A stretch of 64,000 nucleotides of DNA from Ipomoea triloba. Taxonomy: Eukaryota > Streptophyta > Magnoliopsida > Solanales > Convolvulaceae. The position numbers were made by a program, and so were the translations under genes. The notes beneath the pieces are model-generated. The model worked only from the letters and a program-made list of their open reading frames with translations, made no database searches and was not told the DNA's origin. The DNA is taken from contig NC_044917.1 of assembly GCF_003576645.1 (NCBI RefSeq), forward strand, positions 20,692,287 to 20,756,286. The letters run 5' to 3'. Shown in pieces: positions 22,465-35,307 of the stretch (its first letter is position 1; each line of letters begins with the position of its first letter).

Positions 22465-22502
<38 letters not shown>

Positions 22503-22975
22503 GAAAAATTGACAATCCAAGTCAAAAATTTTGAAATTTCTGTTAGTTTCAGTTCTTGTGTGTGTTGTTGTTTATTTGAACAATTTGAAAAATTGTTTGT
22601 ACCATTGATTGATATGTGTGGCATATTTGTATGTATGTATATATTATTAGTACATGTTGTAATTTGGAGGTGCATATGTACATAGTATGTTAAGTGGTAC
22701 AATTGTGTGATATTATAAATCTATTGATATATTTTGAAGAAGAGTAAAAGTGTTATGTGTTTTGGAGGACAATATATTTTAGAAATTACAAATATATTTT
22801 TGAGAAAAATATTTTGAGAAATTATTGGAGAAATCAAATCTTTTGAGAAAAAGATATTTTGAGGAATTTGTATTACCTCTATATAGTGAATTAAAAATGA
22901 TTTTGGATAAACTATGTGGAGAAAAAAATATTTTTTGAAAAATATTTTTGGAGAAAATTATATATTCTGGAGAAG
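21806..22975 (+). mobile_element. LTR fragment (TGTAACACCC type)
   Basis: It begins tgtaacacccccattttt. Like the blocks at 42249 and 48697, it has a conserved tgcggaag word and (as at 48697) ccgccaca about 60-130 bp in. It includes a (TA)n tract at 22469-22495. No GGGTGTTACA end is found; the sequence changes into truncated MULE transposase at about 22978. Confidence 0.5.
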
Positions 22976-22977
22976 AT

Positions 22978-25110
22978 GTTTACCAACAGACGTTTTGAGA
23001 CAAGAATTGGCATTGACAAATGACACTTTGAGCTCCTTCAGCACACGGGCCAACTCCATAACACGATCCCAGCTATCTCTTGCAAGAGCGACACAACTAC
23101 AAAAAATCATTCCAAACCTGTTTCAAACTAGCACTGCCCATAGCCACCCCTACACCACCATCATCATGAACCCCGTCAATGTCATAAATTAGACGCCTGT
23201 AGGAATCACGCATCCACTGAGAAACCGCGTAGCAAGGAGGAATATAGTCTAACCGAGCATCCTTGAAGATAAAAATATATATATGAATGCACAGCAAGCC
23301 TACCCGCTAAAACATCATACACGAACAATCAACAGCAATTTATGAACTATTGAAGATCGCAGTGTACACATTCCCAATGCCATCCTCTACTTCAATACGC
23401 CTAAAGACACGACACCATCCACAATGGAAAACACAACACACCACTCAAAACACCCATCAAAAATCTCTGCTTGCACCTCATAGAATATAGTATTGGTATA
23501 AATGGCAGCAACATAATGTTCAGTTGGTAAAGGCGTCTTAACAGTTCGCAAATGCCCCTCACAAGCAGCATCAAGCTTTGCTCGCTTATGCCTTTTGGGT
23601 ATTAACAAGTCCTTCAAAATGAATGAAAAACTCAACTAAACTATAATGATAATTAGTGCAACTCCCAAACGCACTATTATGTGCTTTCGACCAAGAAGTC
23701 ATCCGTAACAAGCCACCCATAGGCAAGTCTCGAAAAAATGTCAAGATCCAAAATGCACGCAAATCAAACATTTGAACTAACCACCTATGCTCAACAAGAC
23801 CATAAAGCTCCATAACCTCGTGCCACCTAGCCTCAAACTCCTCAATTGTCGAACATTTGTCCCAAACAACATCATTAAGAGCTCGCTGAAACGATTAATC
23901 CTTCGCAAGTACTGAGCCTACCTTGTTACCAACCTTAGTCATGATATGCCACGTACAGAAATGATTACGTGAAGAATTGAACACCTTGGCCACAACACCA
24001 TTCATTGTTGGATCTTGGTCCGTGACCGTGAATGTAGGCTCGTAGCCCATAGCTTACTTGAAATTTTAAAGCAACCACACATAGGAGTCGACATCTTACT
24101 TCGTAATTAGCACCGCAACAAATGTTACTAATTTCTTGTGATTATTAATGCTAGTAAACATGACTAACACAAGATTATACCTACACAGTGCAAAAAATAA
24201 AAAAATAAAAAAATAAAGACGTTGTCTACATGGTTAATAGCTTAACGAACTAAACTATCATCGTAAAACAAGTACACATGCCATATAATATAGATGCACA
24301 TACTTGTTCATCTGATAGGTTGCATCGAATGACACCACATCACCAAAGCATGCAAAATTCCACTGTGCCACTAGGTCTGCCCAGAACACACGTGAAAGTT
24401 GATCATACTCATCCACATCATAGTCAAACCAAAGTGAAAACCATAATTCATTTTTTTGAAGGAACTTTTCAAGAATCAATTGCGCATCACAACCACTAAT
24501 ATAGGTCATTAAATCGCGCTTAAAATTCTGAAAGTTTACACTCATGGCCCCAACATTGGTACAATCTCACACCATCTCCTTGTAAAGCTTTAATGAGCTT
24601 ATAGGACCAATATTTGCCTTGGCACAACTGGTAACAAAGGTTTGGTGACCAAGATCTAACTTGCGATTAACCCTTTAAAATGGCTTGGACTCCTCCGAGC
24701 ACAGACAATGTGTGTGTCATTCCTCAAAAGATATCATCGAATATCCCTCATCTCCATAAGCTTGAAAACAATCTTGGCATTACACCCAACCATATTCGTA
24801 GCTCTACGCCTCTTAGGCAATATAGAAGTGTCATCAAGTCCCTCACCAACCGGACACCCTTCCGTAGTTGGCTTCCTGAATCCTTGACCAGAATACACCA
24901 AATATTCTTACCTTCCCCCCACCTATTCTTCGAATTCATGCTACGACGAACATCAAACCCAACCGAAGAAGTATAGTGGATATAAAACTCAACACCTTTG
25001 TCCAAATTGTGAAACCTCTTACCAATGAATGGCTTGACTGCAAGGTCACACACCGACGCCCACCACTTTGTACATCTCGAAGAAATATCCATCACACACC
25101 CATGGGGGCC
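22978..25110 (-). pseudogene. MULE transposase, FAR1/FRS type, dead copy
   Basis: On the minus strand the order is MDISSRCTKWW and KRFHNLDKGVEFYIHYTSSV (FAR1-type domain), then CFGDVVSFDATYQMNK near 24310, an intron, TFTVTDQDPTM near 24030, TSWSKAHNSAFG near 23690, and KDARLDYIPP near 23250. The third catalytic acid is lost: the block is SKAHN where the other copies have SE(A/S)EN. The SWIM finger is not recognisable and many stops and frameshifts occur. The expected convergent protease gene is absent because the element is cut at ~22978. Confidence 0.75.
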
Positions 25111-26311
25111 AACCTCAGAATCTTCATCAACTACCACAGATGCTGACACAAGGAAAAACACACTGACATTCAACAAGAATGATAAACCATGATAACCACA
25201 CATTCAATGTGTGCACCTTAATTAACAATTGTGTGCACTTTCAAACTAACAGAGAATATATGCAATGCTGTCCCAAATGCACAGAAGTGTATAAAAAAAA
25301 GGGAAAAAATGCCTCAATATCAAAATTAGAAAGCAAAGGATTCCAATTACCAGTATAACGTAGAAAACCAATACAGAAAAATAAAACAGCCAAAAACTGA
25401 TGGACATTAAGATGATAAAACAGAACTACACACGACACAATACATACATGCACACATTCACAAAACACAAACAAAGATTACTAAAAGGTGAACCAATATG
25501 ATAGAATCAACAATGGTAAAAGAGAAAAAATGACACAACATCGAAATTAGCAAGCAAGGGATTCCAATTACCAATCTATCCTAGAAAACCAATACAAAAA
25601 AAAAATGAAACAACCCTAAATTGACGGACATTAAGCTAATAAAACCCAAAATTGACAGGTGCATGAATGTTAATAAGGTAAATTAATTGCACTTGTAAGT
25701 GAAAATAGGTGCACAAGTGCAAGTAAATGTATTACAGGTGTAAGTAAATTGTACACTAAGCATCAATACTAAGTGCACCTAATGTTATAACTAGGTGCAC
25801 CTAATGTTCTAATTAGGTGCAGTGGTGCACCACCTAGGTGCATGAATGTTTACAAGGTAATTATTTGCACTTGTAAGAGAAAATAGGTGCACAAATGCAA
25901 GTAAAATGTATTACAAGTGCAAGTAAAATGTATTACAAGTGCAAGTAAAATGTACGTTGAGGTCAATACTAAGTGCACCAAATGTTATAACTAGTTGCAC
26001 ATAACGTTATAAGTGGGTGCACCTAGGTGCATGAATGTTAACAAGGGAAATTACTTGCACTTGTAAGTGAAAATATGTGTGAAAATAGGTGCACTTTTAA
26101 GTGAAACTAGGAGCGAAAATAGGTGCACTTGTAAGTTAAACTAGGTGCACTTATACCACAATTACTTGCACCAAAGTTCGAGTTATTTACGAAAATGTCA
26201 CCGCGTCGTTTTTTTTTTAAAATTACATCTGATTCGTTGATTTAGGCACGTGGACGACTGCGAAGCATTCTTAGTTCTCTCCTAGGCGATAGTTCGCACC
26301 TAAGCGCGCCC
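25111..26311 (-). mobile_element. Terminal part of the truncated MULE
   Basis: This is the 5' non-coding end of the reversed element. 25655-26311 is an array of aggtgcac / acttgcacttgtaagtgaaa words nearly identical to the MITE at 11380-12224. The right end (ctcctaggcgatagttcgca, cc, taagcgcgccc) matches the inverted repeats of the other members and abuts (TA)n at 26313. 25300-25630 contains a degenerate ~240-bp direct repeat (attccaattaccagt... / attccaattaccaatc...). Confidence 0.75.
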
Positions 26312-26312
26312 T

Positions 26313-26397
<85 letters not shown>
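26312..26397. repeat. TA/TG/CA microsatellite shared by two elements
   Basis: (TA)n-(TG)n-(TATG)n-(CA)n-(TA)n separates the truncated MULE from the element starting at 26398. Both elements abut TA repeats. Confidence 0.85.
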
Positions 26398-26941
26398 GGA
26401 AGGGTTCATGTGCGGTTATATCTTCCGTGCGATTGTGCTGTACTCACCTTAAGCATTAAAACGACGCACCTTAAGTACACAAACCATGCACCTTAAGCTA
26501 GAAATATAAACTACGCACTAAAGTTTTTAAATGGTGCACCTTCAGTTGAGAATATATTGCGCACCTTAAGTACACAAGCCACGCATCTTAAGTATACAAG
26601 TCACGCACCTTAAGTACACAAACCACGCACCTAAAGTTTTAAAATGACGCACCTTAAGTTTCAACAACTCAAGCATCTTAAGCATACATATCATGCACCT
26701 TAAGCATACTTAAGCATACACATCACACACCTTAAGCATACATATCACGCACCTTAAGAAGGAAAACAACGCACCTTATGATAAGGTAAATTACGCATTT
26801 GAAACTTTAGGTTCACGCACCTTAATGTTTAACACTCACGCACTTTAAGCATACAAATCACGCACCTTAAGAAGAAAATTACGCACCTAAAACCACCGTA
26901 CAACCGCGCGGGAAACACCCTACCACACGCGAACTTAATTT
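26398..26941. mobile_element. (TA)n-embedded MITE with CGCACCTTAAG repeats
   Basis: The ends gttcatgtgcggttat..cgtgcgattgt and the complement of caaccgcgcgg..cacgcgaac form an imperfect inverted repeat, and (TA)n abuts both sides. The 540-bp interior consists of about 20 copies of a short CGCACCTTAAG word followed by tacacaaa or similar, and has no coding potential. Confidence 0.7.
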
Positions 26942-27633
26942 TATATATATATTCTAAATTAAGAATATACAGCAGGCATATAGCTATCATAATCTAAGCC
27001 ACAATTAGGGCGTGTAGGGTGAGAATGAATTATTGGGGTTTTAGTCAAGTGATTCATTCATTATTAGTGGTTAGACTATCATTTTTTATATATTATCATT
27101 ATTTAATATTAGTCATAAAAAGAAAAATGTGAAGGCCAAATGAAAGGATATATGATGGAGATGAATTCGTGTTTCTAGAAAATCGTCTTTCACTGACATT
27201 ATCGTATACCTGAAAAGAAACAAATGACAACACCCCTTGTGGCTGAAATTAATATACGTCTTCAATTTCTAGAATTTTTTTTTTTTTTGTTTTATTCTGA
27301 AGTGTTTTTTTATTTCTTCAATACGATATTATAATAATTAATTATATATCACTATGTATTTTAGAGAGTTTCTTAAACAGGATTAATGAGGGGAGGGTCT
27401 TTCATACACTACACGAAATGAAATTATTGATCATCTCACTATAATTTAACTTAACTTAACACGAGTAGTTAAATCTTGAAGCTAATTTTGATTAAAAAAA
27501 TTAAAACTCGAGCTCGATAAGTTTAAATTTGGCTCCACTCATTACTCGAAGTATTCGAACATTCATCAAATCAAACCAAAGTAATTTACAAATAGTTTGA
27601 CAAACTAGCACATAAGTGTAGTTGCGATCACGA
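26942..27633. other. Intergenic, nothing recognised
   Basis: Unique AT-rich DNA. No open frame of note, no inverted repeat or tandem repeat noticed. Confidence 0.45.
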
Positions 27634-27753
27634 TTTTTTTTTTTTTTTGAGTACTATACAACGAGTCAATATCGCCCTCACATTGGTGTTTGAACACGAG
27701 ACCTGCCATTTCAAAAAGTCACAGTTATGTCGCTCGACCACAAGGTCTTTGGC
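27634..27753 (-). mobile_element. tRNA-derived SINE (reverse)
   Basis: On the minus strand it starts gccaaagaccttgtggtcga, with a degenerate A-box (TGGTCGAGCGAC) and B-box (tgttcaaacac), and ends in poly(A) (a T17 run at 27634 on plus). It is the same family as 13603-13777 and 27806-27922. Confidence 0.65.
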
Positions 27754-27805
27754 AATAGTCCTGTATAATTAATTGATTATTGCTCTACTAGCTTGTTTTG
27801 TTAGT

Positions 27806-27922
27806 GCCAAATGCCTTGTGGTCAAGCGGCATAACTGTAACCCTCCTAAATGAGAGGTCATAGGTTTGTTCCCCAGTGGGGGGTCTATGAACAAATACTA
27901 CACTGTGAAAGAATTCAAAAAA
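27806..27922 (+). mobile_element. tRNA-derived SINE with 15-bp target duplication
   Basis: It starts gccaaatgccttgtggtcaa, has an A-box (TGGTCAAGCGGC) and a B-box-like aggtttgttcccc, and ends in caaaaaa. The flanks carry a perfect duplication, gcttgttttgttagt (27791-27805 and 27923-27937). Intact borders point to a fairly recent insertion. Confidence 0.85.
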
Positions 27923-27937
27923 GCTTGTTTTGTTAGT

Positions 27938-28848
27938 TTGTCTTAGTTATTTTTCATTCCGTTGTACCAAAAAACTTGTATATAACAAATAATTAGGGCT
28001 CCAACTTTTGACAAAAAACAAATCGACTTGAATTTTAAATTTTTTTAATTAAGTACCGTAACTAATCATTTTGATGCATAGAGGCCATTAACCAGTATTT
28101 CTACCAGTTAAATCATTAAAAATCATAATTTTATAATCCGTCATGACTTCACCGTCGCCATTATCATTGTGTCTACCACCACCTTCCTCAATCGAAGAAG
28201 GTGATGGCCATCTTCAGATATGAAGAAGGCCATGGTCCCCTTCGTCGATTAAAGAAAGCGGTTAACAACAGTCTACGACGATCAATAGGTCCATAAGCCA
28301 TGTTATCGTAATTTTGTAGGTAACATGTTGGTTATTGATAAACAAGATTTAAATGAACGGTTTTACAATGTTTGAGTGCTTAATTAGAAATTCTTAAAGT
28401 TCGAAAAACTAATTACTCTTTCATAAAAAAAATTAAACTTATTTAATCATTTCTACTTCAAAATATCATACCAAATTATTTCGCGTAAGAATCAACCTCC
28501 ATCTAATTATAAATCATAAGAATCTAGACTCAATTAACGGGTCAAAACTATAATAGCAGTGACACCAAAATCAAGAGCGGTAAAATAAAATGTGGAGAAT
28601 TGTTTAAAGGAATCTAGAATATATGAAATTTTCTATCTGAGAAAGACAAACACGGTGTTAATACCAAGCCTAATTCGGACTTTTCAATTTTTTATTTTTA
28701 TTTTTATTTTTTAAGTATGTGATAATTATTCATCATATAGAATAGGACATCCATTGATTAAGATTGCAACATGTGTGTGCAGCTCGAAACGTGGCTCAAT
28801 CATCGCATACCAAGTGTACCACTAACTATTGGTTGAAAGATAACCCTA

Positions 28849-28883
<35 letters not shown>

Positions 28884-29427
28884 TACTTCTCTTATTTAGA
28901 TATATAAATAAATTTAAATATATATAAATATAATAAAAAAATTAACAAGGCCGACAAGCCCGAGTTAACTCGGCCCATTGGGCCGAGTTAGGCACTAGGC
29001 GGCTGCCAACTTAGTCCAATCGGCCAAGTTAGACGCTAGGTGGACGCCTCGGGAGCAATTCGCCTCGGTCTAGGGGCGCCTAGCGCCTAGGCGGGAGATT
29101 TTTGCAACAGATAACCCCTATATTTTAAATGCAAACAAATTTCATTTATAGTCTACAATTACTGTACTATTGTAACATTTAGTCTTACTTTTTAGATTTT
29201 ACTTATTTATTATATCATTGACTTTTATTTAATCTACAACATATAAATATTCGTTTAAATTTTTGTCATTCTATCGTTTAATAGAAAGAATAAATATTTA
29301 ATTTCATCATTCAAACATCTTACCCTAACATGTAATTTCTCTCCCTAATTATATGTTAGCTCTCTTTAAGCCTTTATTAACAATTAACAATGAAATTTAA
29401 ACAAATGACTAACAACTGTGGGAAAAA

Positions 29428-29458
<31 letters not shown>

Positions 29459-30027
29459 GTTAATTATGTAACAAGGCAACATTAAAAGAGTAAGACTAAA
29501 TGTGACAATACCATAAAAGTCGATGGCTAAAAATGAATTTTTCTCTTTTAAATGCTAAATAACTGTTTTTTTTTTTTAAATTTTTAAGATGTCGGTTAGT
29601 AATATTATCATAGTGAGTTGGCAACGAAGGGCTCACCAAAGTTGTTGCATATTGGCAAGCTTCTAAATCCCTAGCTCGCCCCCTACCTCATTAAGTGGTG
29701 GAGTGATCTATCAGACATGTTAAATCTATTTTGACTGCTTTATGAATTATATTGGGTATAACCAAATATGAATATAAAAAGTTTTGGTTTCATGCTAGAT
29801 GCATTGGGAACATTATCCCCTTAATCTCTCCATTGCACCATGTATAACCTCTAAAGTTTTTTTGAGTTGTATCCAATATAATTAGTACCATAGATTTTTT
29901 CAATTTCATTTGATGACGACTCAAGTTTTTTGAAGAATATAATTGAAATCTGAAAAATGATAAGATGGCAAATTTTTTTAATGAAAATTTCATCGAAGGC
30001 AATTTTCTTTATTTAATTTCCCGTCGT
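27938..30027. other. Intergenic with decayed repeats
   Basis: It contains (TA)n at 28853-28880, a GC-richer block (28950-29095; ggggcgcctagcgcctaggcg) typical of a plant MITE end, and an A-run at 29426-29458. No gene is recognised; the short frame at 29790-30002 has no family features. Confidence 0.45.
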
Positions 30028-30035
30028 GTTAAGAT

Positions 30036-31558
30036 CAGGGCCGGCCCTGGAGCAAGTGCAGGGTGGGCACCTGTCCAGGGCCCATATCTATAATGGGGCC
30101 CATAATATATTTAGTTTATACTTAGTATATATTAAAAAAAAGAAAACAATACGGTTAACTGTTTGGAAGTCAGATTCGAGAAGACTGTCTGACTTCTGAA
30201 AAAAACCTTGGCAACTTTAATAAACTGTGCACACTCACCGCTCACAATTCACAAGTCACACCGAGCCTTCGCAAAATTCGCAGTGCCTTCCGCCTTTGTA
30301 ATTCGCAGTGTCTTCGGCCCTTCGCAATTCGCAGTGTCTTCGGTAGTTCGACCCTTCACAAATCGCAAATCACAGATTCGCAATTGGCCAATTGCAAAGG
30401 TATTTATGTATTTTAATAATTTTATTGAGGGTCACACTTGTGTGCGACCGTCTCACGGATCCTTATTCGTGAGACGGGTCGGGTCGGGTCAAAGCATCAT
30501 GCAAATGTCATACTTATATGTGCAAATCTCACACTTATATGCTCAAATATAACACTAATCAAAAATACAATTTTTGTTACTTATAAGAGAAAAAGTAATA
30601 CATTTTTCATAATAAGTAATGTTGACAAGTGTCTCTCACTTATAAGGGCAAATATAATACTTTTGAGGAAAAATGTAATACTTTTAAATCGAAATGTAAT
30701 AGTATTGTATTTTCCTTTAAAAGTATTATATTTACCCTAATAAGTAACAAAAATTTTATTTCTAATTAGTATTACATTTGAGCATATAAGTATGGCATTT
30801 GTGCATATAAGTGTTACATTTGCATCGTGACCCGACCCGACCCGACCCGACCCGTCTCATGGTGTGACGGTCTCACACAAATTTTTGCCTTTTATGAATT
30901 GGCGATTTGGCGAATTGCCAAAAATGCCAGAATGCATATTATGTATATTAAATTATTAATATTAATTATATTATATTATGTATAATGTATTGTTGACTTG
31001 TTTTAATGGATGTTTTGGGGTTCTAATTGCAGAAATTAGGAATTTAGTTTTTGATTGCAGATTAGGTTGTATTGTTGTTTAGGAATCCTATACAATTCTA
31101 AATTCTAATTATACTGTTTTTTTTTAATGTTTAAGAGTTTGGAATATTAAGTTTATTATATGATGGAATCAGGGATTGAAGGCACATGTTTACCATTGAA
31201 AGATTTTTGATTGGCTGATTCGGATTGATTGATTCACAAGTGCCAGGTGCTTTTGTTTTTGTTTTTTCTTTTTTTTTTCTTTTTTTTTTTTATACAATGT
31301 TGCCTAAAAAACATTCAAAGTGAAAAAAGAAAAAAAAAACAAATTGATCAATTAATAGACTTACAAAGAGGAGCTATGAATAAATTTGTAATGATTATTT
31401 TTATATTTAAAAAATTGTTGTAAATTTTCTAATATTATTTCATGTTATTTGATATTATCATTTTTTAATATTATTAAATTTAAATCTTAAACTGTTTCAT
31501 ATAGGGGTCCTTTTTTTAATTTCGCCCCGGGGCCTCTAAAATGTTTGGAACGGCCCTG
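30036..31558. mobile_element. hAT-like element with 8-bp target duplication
   Basis: The perfect direct repeat gttaagat flanks it (30028-30035 and 31559-31566). The ends cagggccggccctgg and the complement of ggaacggccctg are short inverted repeats, and an 8-bp duplication is the hAT signature. It carries no transposase. Another TIR element is nested at 30430-30885. Confidence 0.8.
30430..30885. mobile_element. Nested TIR element (GTGTGxGACCGTCTCAC type)
   Basis: The left end (tcacacttgtgtgcgaccg, then gagacgggtcgggtcgggtc) is mirrored on the right (gacccgacccgacccgaccc, then gacggtctcacacaaa). The central ~300 bp is also largely self-complementary (tacttataagagaaaaagta / tattacattt words). 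A possible imperfect 9-bp duplication (ttttattga/ttttatgaa) flanks it. It sits inside the hAT element, so it is younger. Confidence 0.65.
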
Positions 31559-31939
31559 GTTAAGATGTATTTTATTATGGGCATGTTCAGTTATTGACGG
31601 TTCCGCCAAATTTAACGTGGATTGCTCCAAACCGCTACTATTAGCCTTAAGCTTCTCGCGCTCCATCTCAACTAAAAGCCTAAGCGGAGATTCAAATCCA
31701 TAACCTTTTGCATAACTTTGATATTAATAAAACTATCAAATTGAAGCATGTGCTCCATCTCAACTAAAAACTTAAACTGATAGTTGAATTGAACATTTAT
31801 GTTTATATATATTATATAAGGGGAGCACTATAGAGGAGCTCAAGTGCTCCTCTTATATAGAGGAGCTCAAGTGCTCCTCTTCCAAATTCTTTCGATGTGG
31901 GATAAAAACATCTCATTTACAAAGGGGAGCCACCCCCTC

Positions 31940-31970
<31 letters not shown>

Positions 31971-33930
31971 AATTTTGTTATAATTTTTTTTGTTTTGTAT
32001 TATTATAATAATAATAATAATAATTATTATTATTATTATAATTATTATTATAATAATAATTATAATAATAATTATAATAATTATTATTATTATTGTTGTT
32101 GTTGTTGTTATTGTTGTTGTAATTGTTATTGTAAATTTTATTTTATATAATAATAATAATAACAACAACAACAACATGAATATCATTTTAGGTCATTTTA
32201 CATATTAACCACTAATCTAAACAACTAATTTTACCAAACATCTTTTTATAAATCGCTAATACAATCCGCTGGTCAAACCCGTTAATACAATCCATTGTTT
32301 GATAACCGCAAACACAATCCGCTACAGTTAACAACTAACCATTGATAACTAAACAAGTACTATAACTATTGATTTATCGTGTGATATTTTATATGATATT
32401 TGTGTCGTAATAAATATATGAGTCCAAATTGTCTCGTATGGATACAAATAATAAAAGAACAAAAATATCTAATCAAAATCTAAAGATGAACTAAAAAAGA
32501 TCTTGAAAAGACAAATCAATTTGCATCCTCGATGATAGACAGTGGTGGTGCCTAAGCCCTTTGCATATATATTCACTCTCAGCAATAGTGAGAATAATAT
32601 AATGCTTAATTATTCTAACAACAAATTAAAGGTTTTGCTAAAGGTAATGAGTTATGATTAATCAATTATTCAATTAATGAATCTTTTAATTATATAATTA
32701 ATTAATTATAATTATTATTTATATAATGAGACATTTTTATTGTAGTTTTTGTTAACTTCTTCTTTCTTTAATTTTTTTTTTCTATTATTGTTGTAGAGTT
32801 CTCTACTAGACTATTTTTGAAATCAAAACTTGTTGAGAGGTCAATTTTAAGAGTTTAATTGACATTTTAGTCATTCACATCTAAGCTTGAAAATTGTGCT
32901 TGTAATTAACTTATTTTTACTTCAACAATTGTACTGTTAAGAACATAGAATTAATATTAAGAAGTTCTTGTTGAATATTAAAGCTTTTATTCTTTCTCAT
33001 TTCATAATTCCATTCCCATACTTTACAATAACTTTTTAGACATAAAAGTCGAAGTAAAGAAAAATTATTTCAATTTAAGACAATATTTTTAACCAAAAAA
33101 AAAGAAAGAATGTTACAATAAAATTCATATATCACTCATTAAGAAAGTGATTACGGTTTCAAGTTCGAATTCTTGCGTGAAGCTGTCTATTGACCTTCTT
33201 GGTTCGAGCAAGTCAGTTATAAGCAATCTATGTTGATTTATCTTCTTGTATGTGGTCCTTTGTCGGCTAGCATTACAAAGCGAGTTTCACTCATAGTGCA
33301 CCTTTGGGTAGCTGTTGCGCGTTTTTTTGTAAATAAAAAAATTTGACTAATGAAAAATAATATCAGAACTAGATTTTAGTTAAGTAAACAATTTTTATCA
33401 ACCCAATTAAGCTCAATATGGGAGAAGCGTGGGATTGGAGTAACCAGTCCATGTAACCAACCCTACCTTGCCCTCCAATTGATATTTCTACTATAGAAAT
33501 TTGAAACAATGGACTACTTCAAAATCACAATTTATTCAAATGACCCTCCAAAAATTGATTAGAATGTCAAATTGTTCCTAACACAATTTTAATCGTGTTA
33601 ACTATCGCATTTCATACAACGTTTTCTACACACCCAAATCAACCTTAGGTCCAAAATGCTTCCACGTGATATGTTCTCTAGGCTCTAGCTAGGGGTCCAA
33701 GTTGCCAATTTCACAACTGTACTTTACCCTCTGAAAGCAATAGGTATCCAACTTTGATGATAAATTAAAGTTGATGTGCACATCTCAATTTTACTCACTT
33801 TACGTTATTCGTTAGGACTTAGCGATTAGGCATCGGATGCAGGTTCTATCTTTTGTTTCCCACTTTCACTAAAAAAGTCGAAAAGTTTTATCCTGAGTTT
33901 ACGGTGATATGATGTTGACTAAAATGGTAT
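31559..33930. other. Intergenic, microsatellites, no gene
   Basis: Holds twin hairpins (31832-31880), T-runs, and a long (TAA/TTA/TTG)n tract at 32008-32176. Open frames here are poly-Ile/Asn/Tyr artefacts. The part 32200-33930 shows nothing else I recognise. Confidence 0.5.
31832..31880. repeat. Two tandem identical hairpins
   Basis: agaggagc-tcaagt-gctcctct, an 8-bp perfect stem with a 6-base loop, occurs at 31832-31853 and again at 31859-31880, with a 27-bp period. Confidence 0.8.
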
Positions 33931-33934
33931 ACGC

Positions 33935-34102
33935 TTCCCACATTGTTTTGCTGTCTTGTTAAGTTTTACAAGAAGTTTGGTTGGAACTTGGAAGAGAAAA
34001 GAATAAGGTGGAATAAAGTAGGAATTCAAATTACATGATTTGTAGGCGGGAATGGATTGAATTTGTGGGAATTGAAAAGAAAAGACTAAAATGCCCTTGA
34101 TA

Positions 34103-34133
<31 letters not shown>

Positions 34134-34345
34134 TCTTCTTCAAGGATGATGTTGTAATTTCATATTGTTTTCCTTTTCCATGTTGCGCCGAATTGAAATT
34201 TATAGGGGAGGCTTATGAATTCAAATTTCTCAAATGGAGGGAATTACAATTCCCGGTCTCCAACCAAACAGCGTAATTGAAGAGCTCAACAAATTATGTT
34301 GTAATTGCAATTCAATTACGTCCAACCAAACAAGCAATTTGGGAA
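33935..34345. mobile_element. MITE-like block
   Basis: The ends share inverted words (gtttggttggaac / tccaaccaaac), and several complementary segments (gaattcaaatt..) occur inside with a (TAA)n tract at 34107-34133. The borders and target duplication are not defined. Confidence 0.35.
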
Positions 34346-34571
34346 TTAGCTAGGTAAAAAAGTTAGGAAGTATGAAAATGAGAAATGAAAAAAGGAAAAG
34401 GATGAGACGGAATATGAGGAAATAATAAATTTTAAAATACGAAATATGAGAATAATGTAAATATAGAAAATATAGAGGTGTTTTAATTTGTTAATATTTT
34501 TTTTTTCTTTAAGATGCATAAATATTAATTGTTAATTGGTTCTATAATTAAAGATAATACAATATTAAATA

Positions 34572-35298
34572 GGGAAAATGACACTTTTTTCCCTAAGTTA
34601 TGTGCATATAGCAGTTTTCCCCCCTGAGTTATTAAAGTGACAGTTTTTCCCCTGTAATGTTAAATTGACATTTTTGCCCTTAAAAATAACTATTTCATTT
34701 ATTTTTCTTCTCCAACTAATTATTAGTAATATATATGATAGATTACGGTTTGATTCAAACATAATCAGACACTATAGCAATTGAACCTAAATAATATGGA
34801 CGGTTACGGTTATGATTCATAACCGAAAAAATAAAATAAAATAATTGTCGAATTTAGACTATTTTAAAAATAAGAAATAAAATTATAAAAATAAATAAAT
34901 AAGTTTTGATTGGCGGTTCAAAATCGAAATTGAAACCGAACCGAATCGATTTATCAAAACAAGTGTTTTGATCATTTTCACTATATATGACTGCGGTTCA
35001 GTTCTGATTTACGGTTCAACAATTATTTTATTTTATTTATTTTTTCGATTCTGAATCGTAACTAGAACCATCTATACTATTTCGGTATGATTGCTACAGT
35101 GTCCGGATAGGTTTGAAACGAATTGTGGTCATCCATACATATAAGCAATAATTTGTTAGAGAAAAAAATAAATGAAATAGTTATTTTTAAGGGCGAAAAT
35201 GTCAATTTAACATTACAGGGGAAAAAACGCCACTTTAATAACTAAGGAGAAAAAAGTGCTACATACATATAACATAGGGTAAAAAATGCCATTTTCCC
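34572..35298. mobile_element. Foldback Mutator-like MITE, 9-bp target duplication
   Basis: tattaaata occurs directly at both sides (34563-34571 and 35299-35307). The element starts gggaaaatgacac and ends with its complement. The arms pair over about 300 bp (ttaaattgacatttttgccc / gggcgaaaatgtcaatttaa; aaaataactatttcatttat / its complement), so nearly the whole 727 bp is one hairpin. No coding region. Confidence 0.85.
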
Positions 35299-35307
35299 TA
35301 TTAAATA

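Noticed and set aside
22478..22500. Left end of the reversed MULE at the (TA)n tract near 22470-22495
   Set aside because: Sequence next to this tract has no match to the family inverted repeat, and the transposase stops abruptly at ~22978.
26430..26900. CRISPR-like array of short repeats
   Set aside because: Units are irregular, spacers are not unique, and the array lies inside an inverted-repeat element in plant DNA.
27806..27922. A tRNA gene (A- and B-box present)
   Set aside because: No cloverleaf can be drawn; the poly(A) tail and 15-bp target duplication mark a SINE.
31956..32208. ORFs of poly-Ile, poly-Asn and poly-Tyr
   Set aside because: Translations of a (TAA/TTA)n tract; no protein features.
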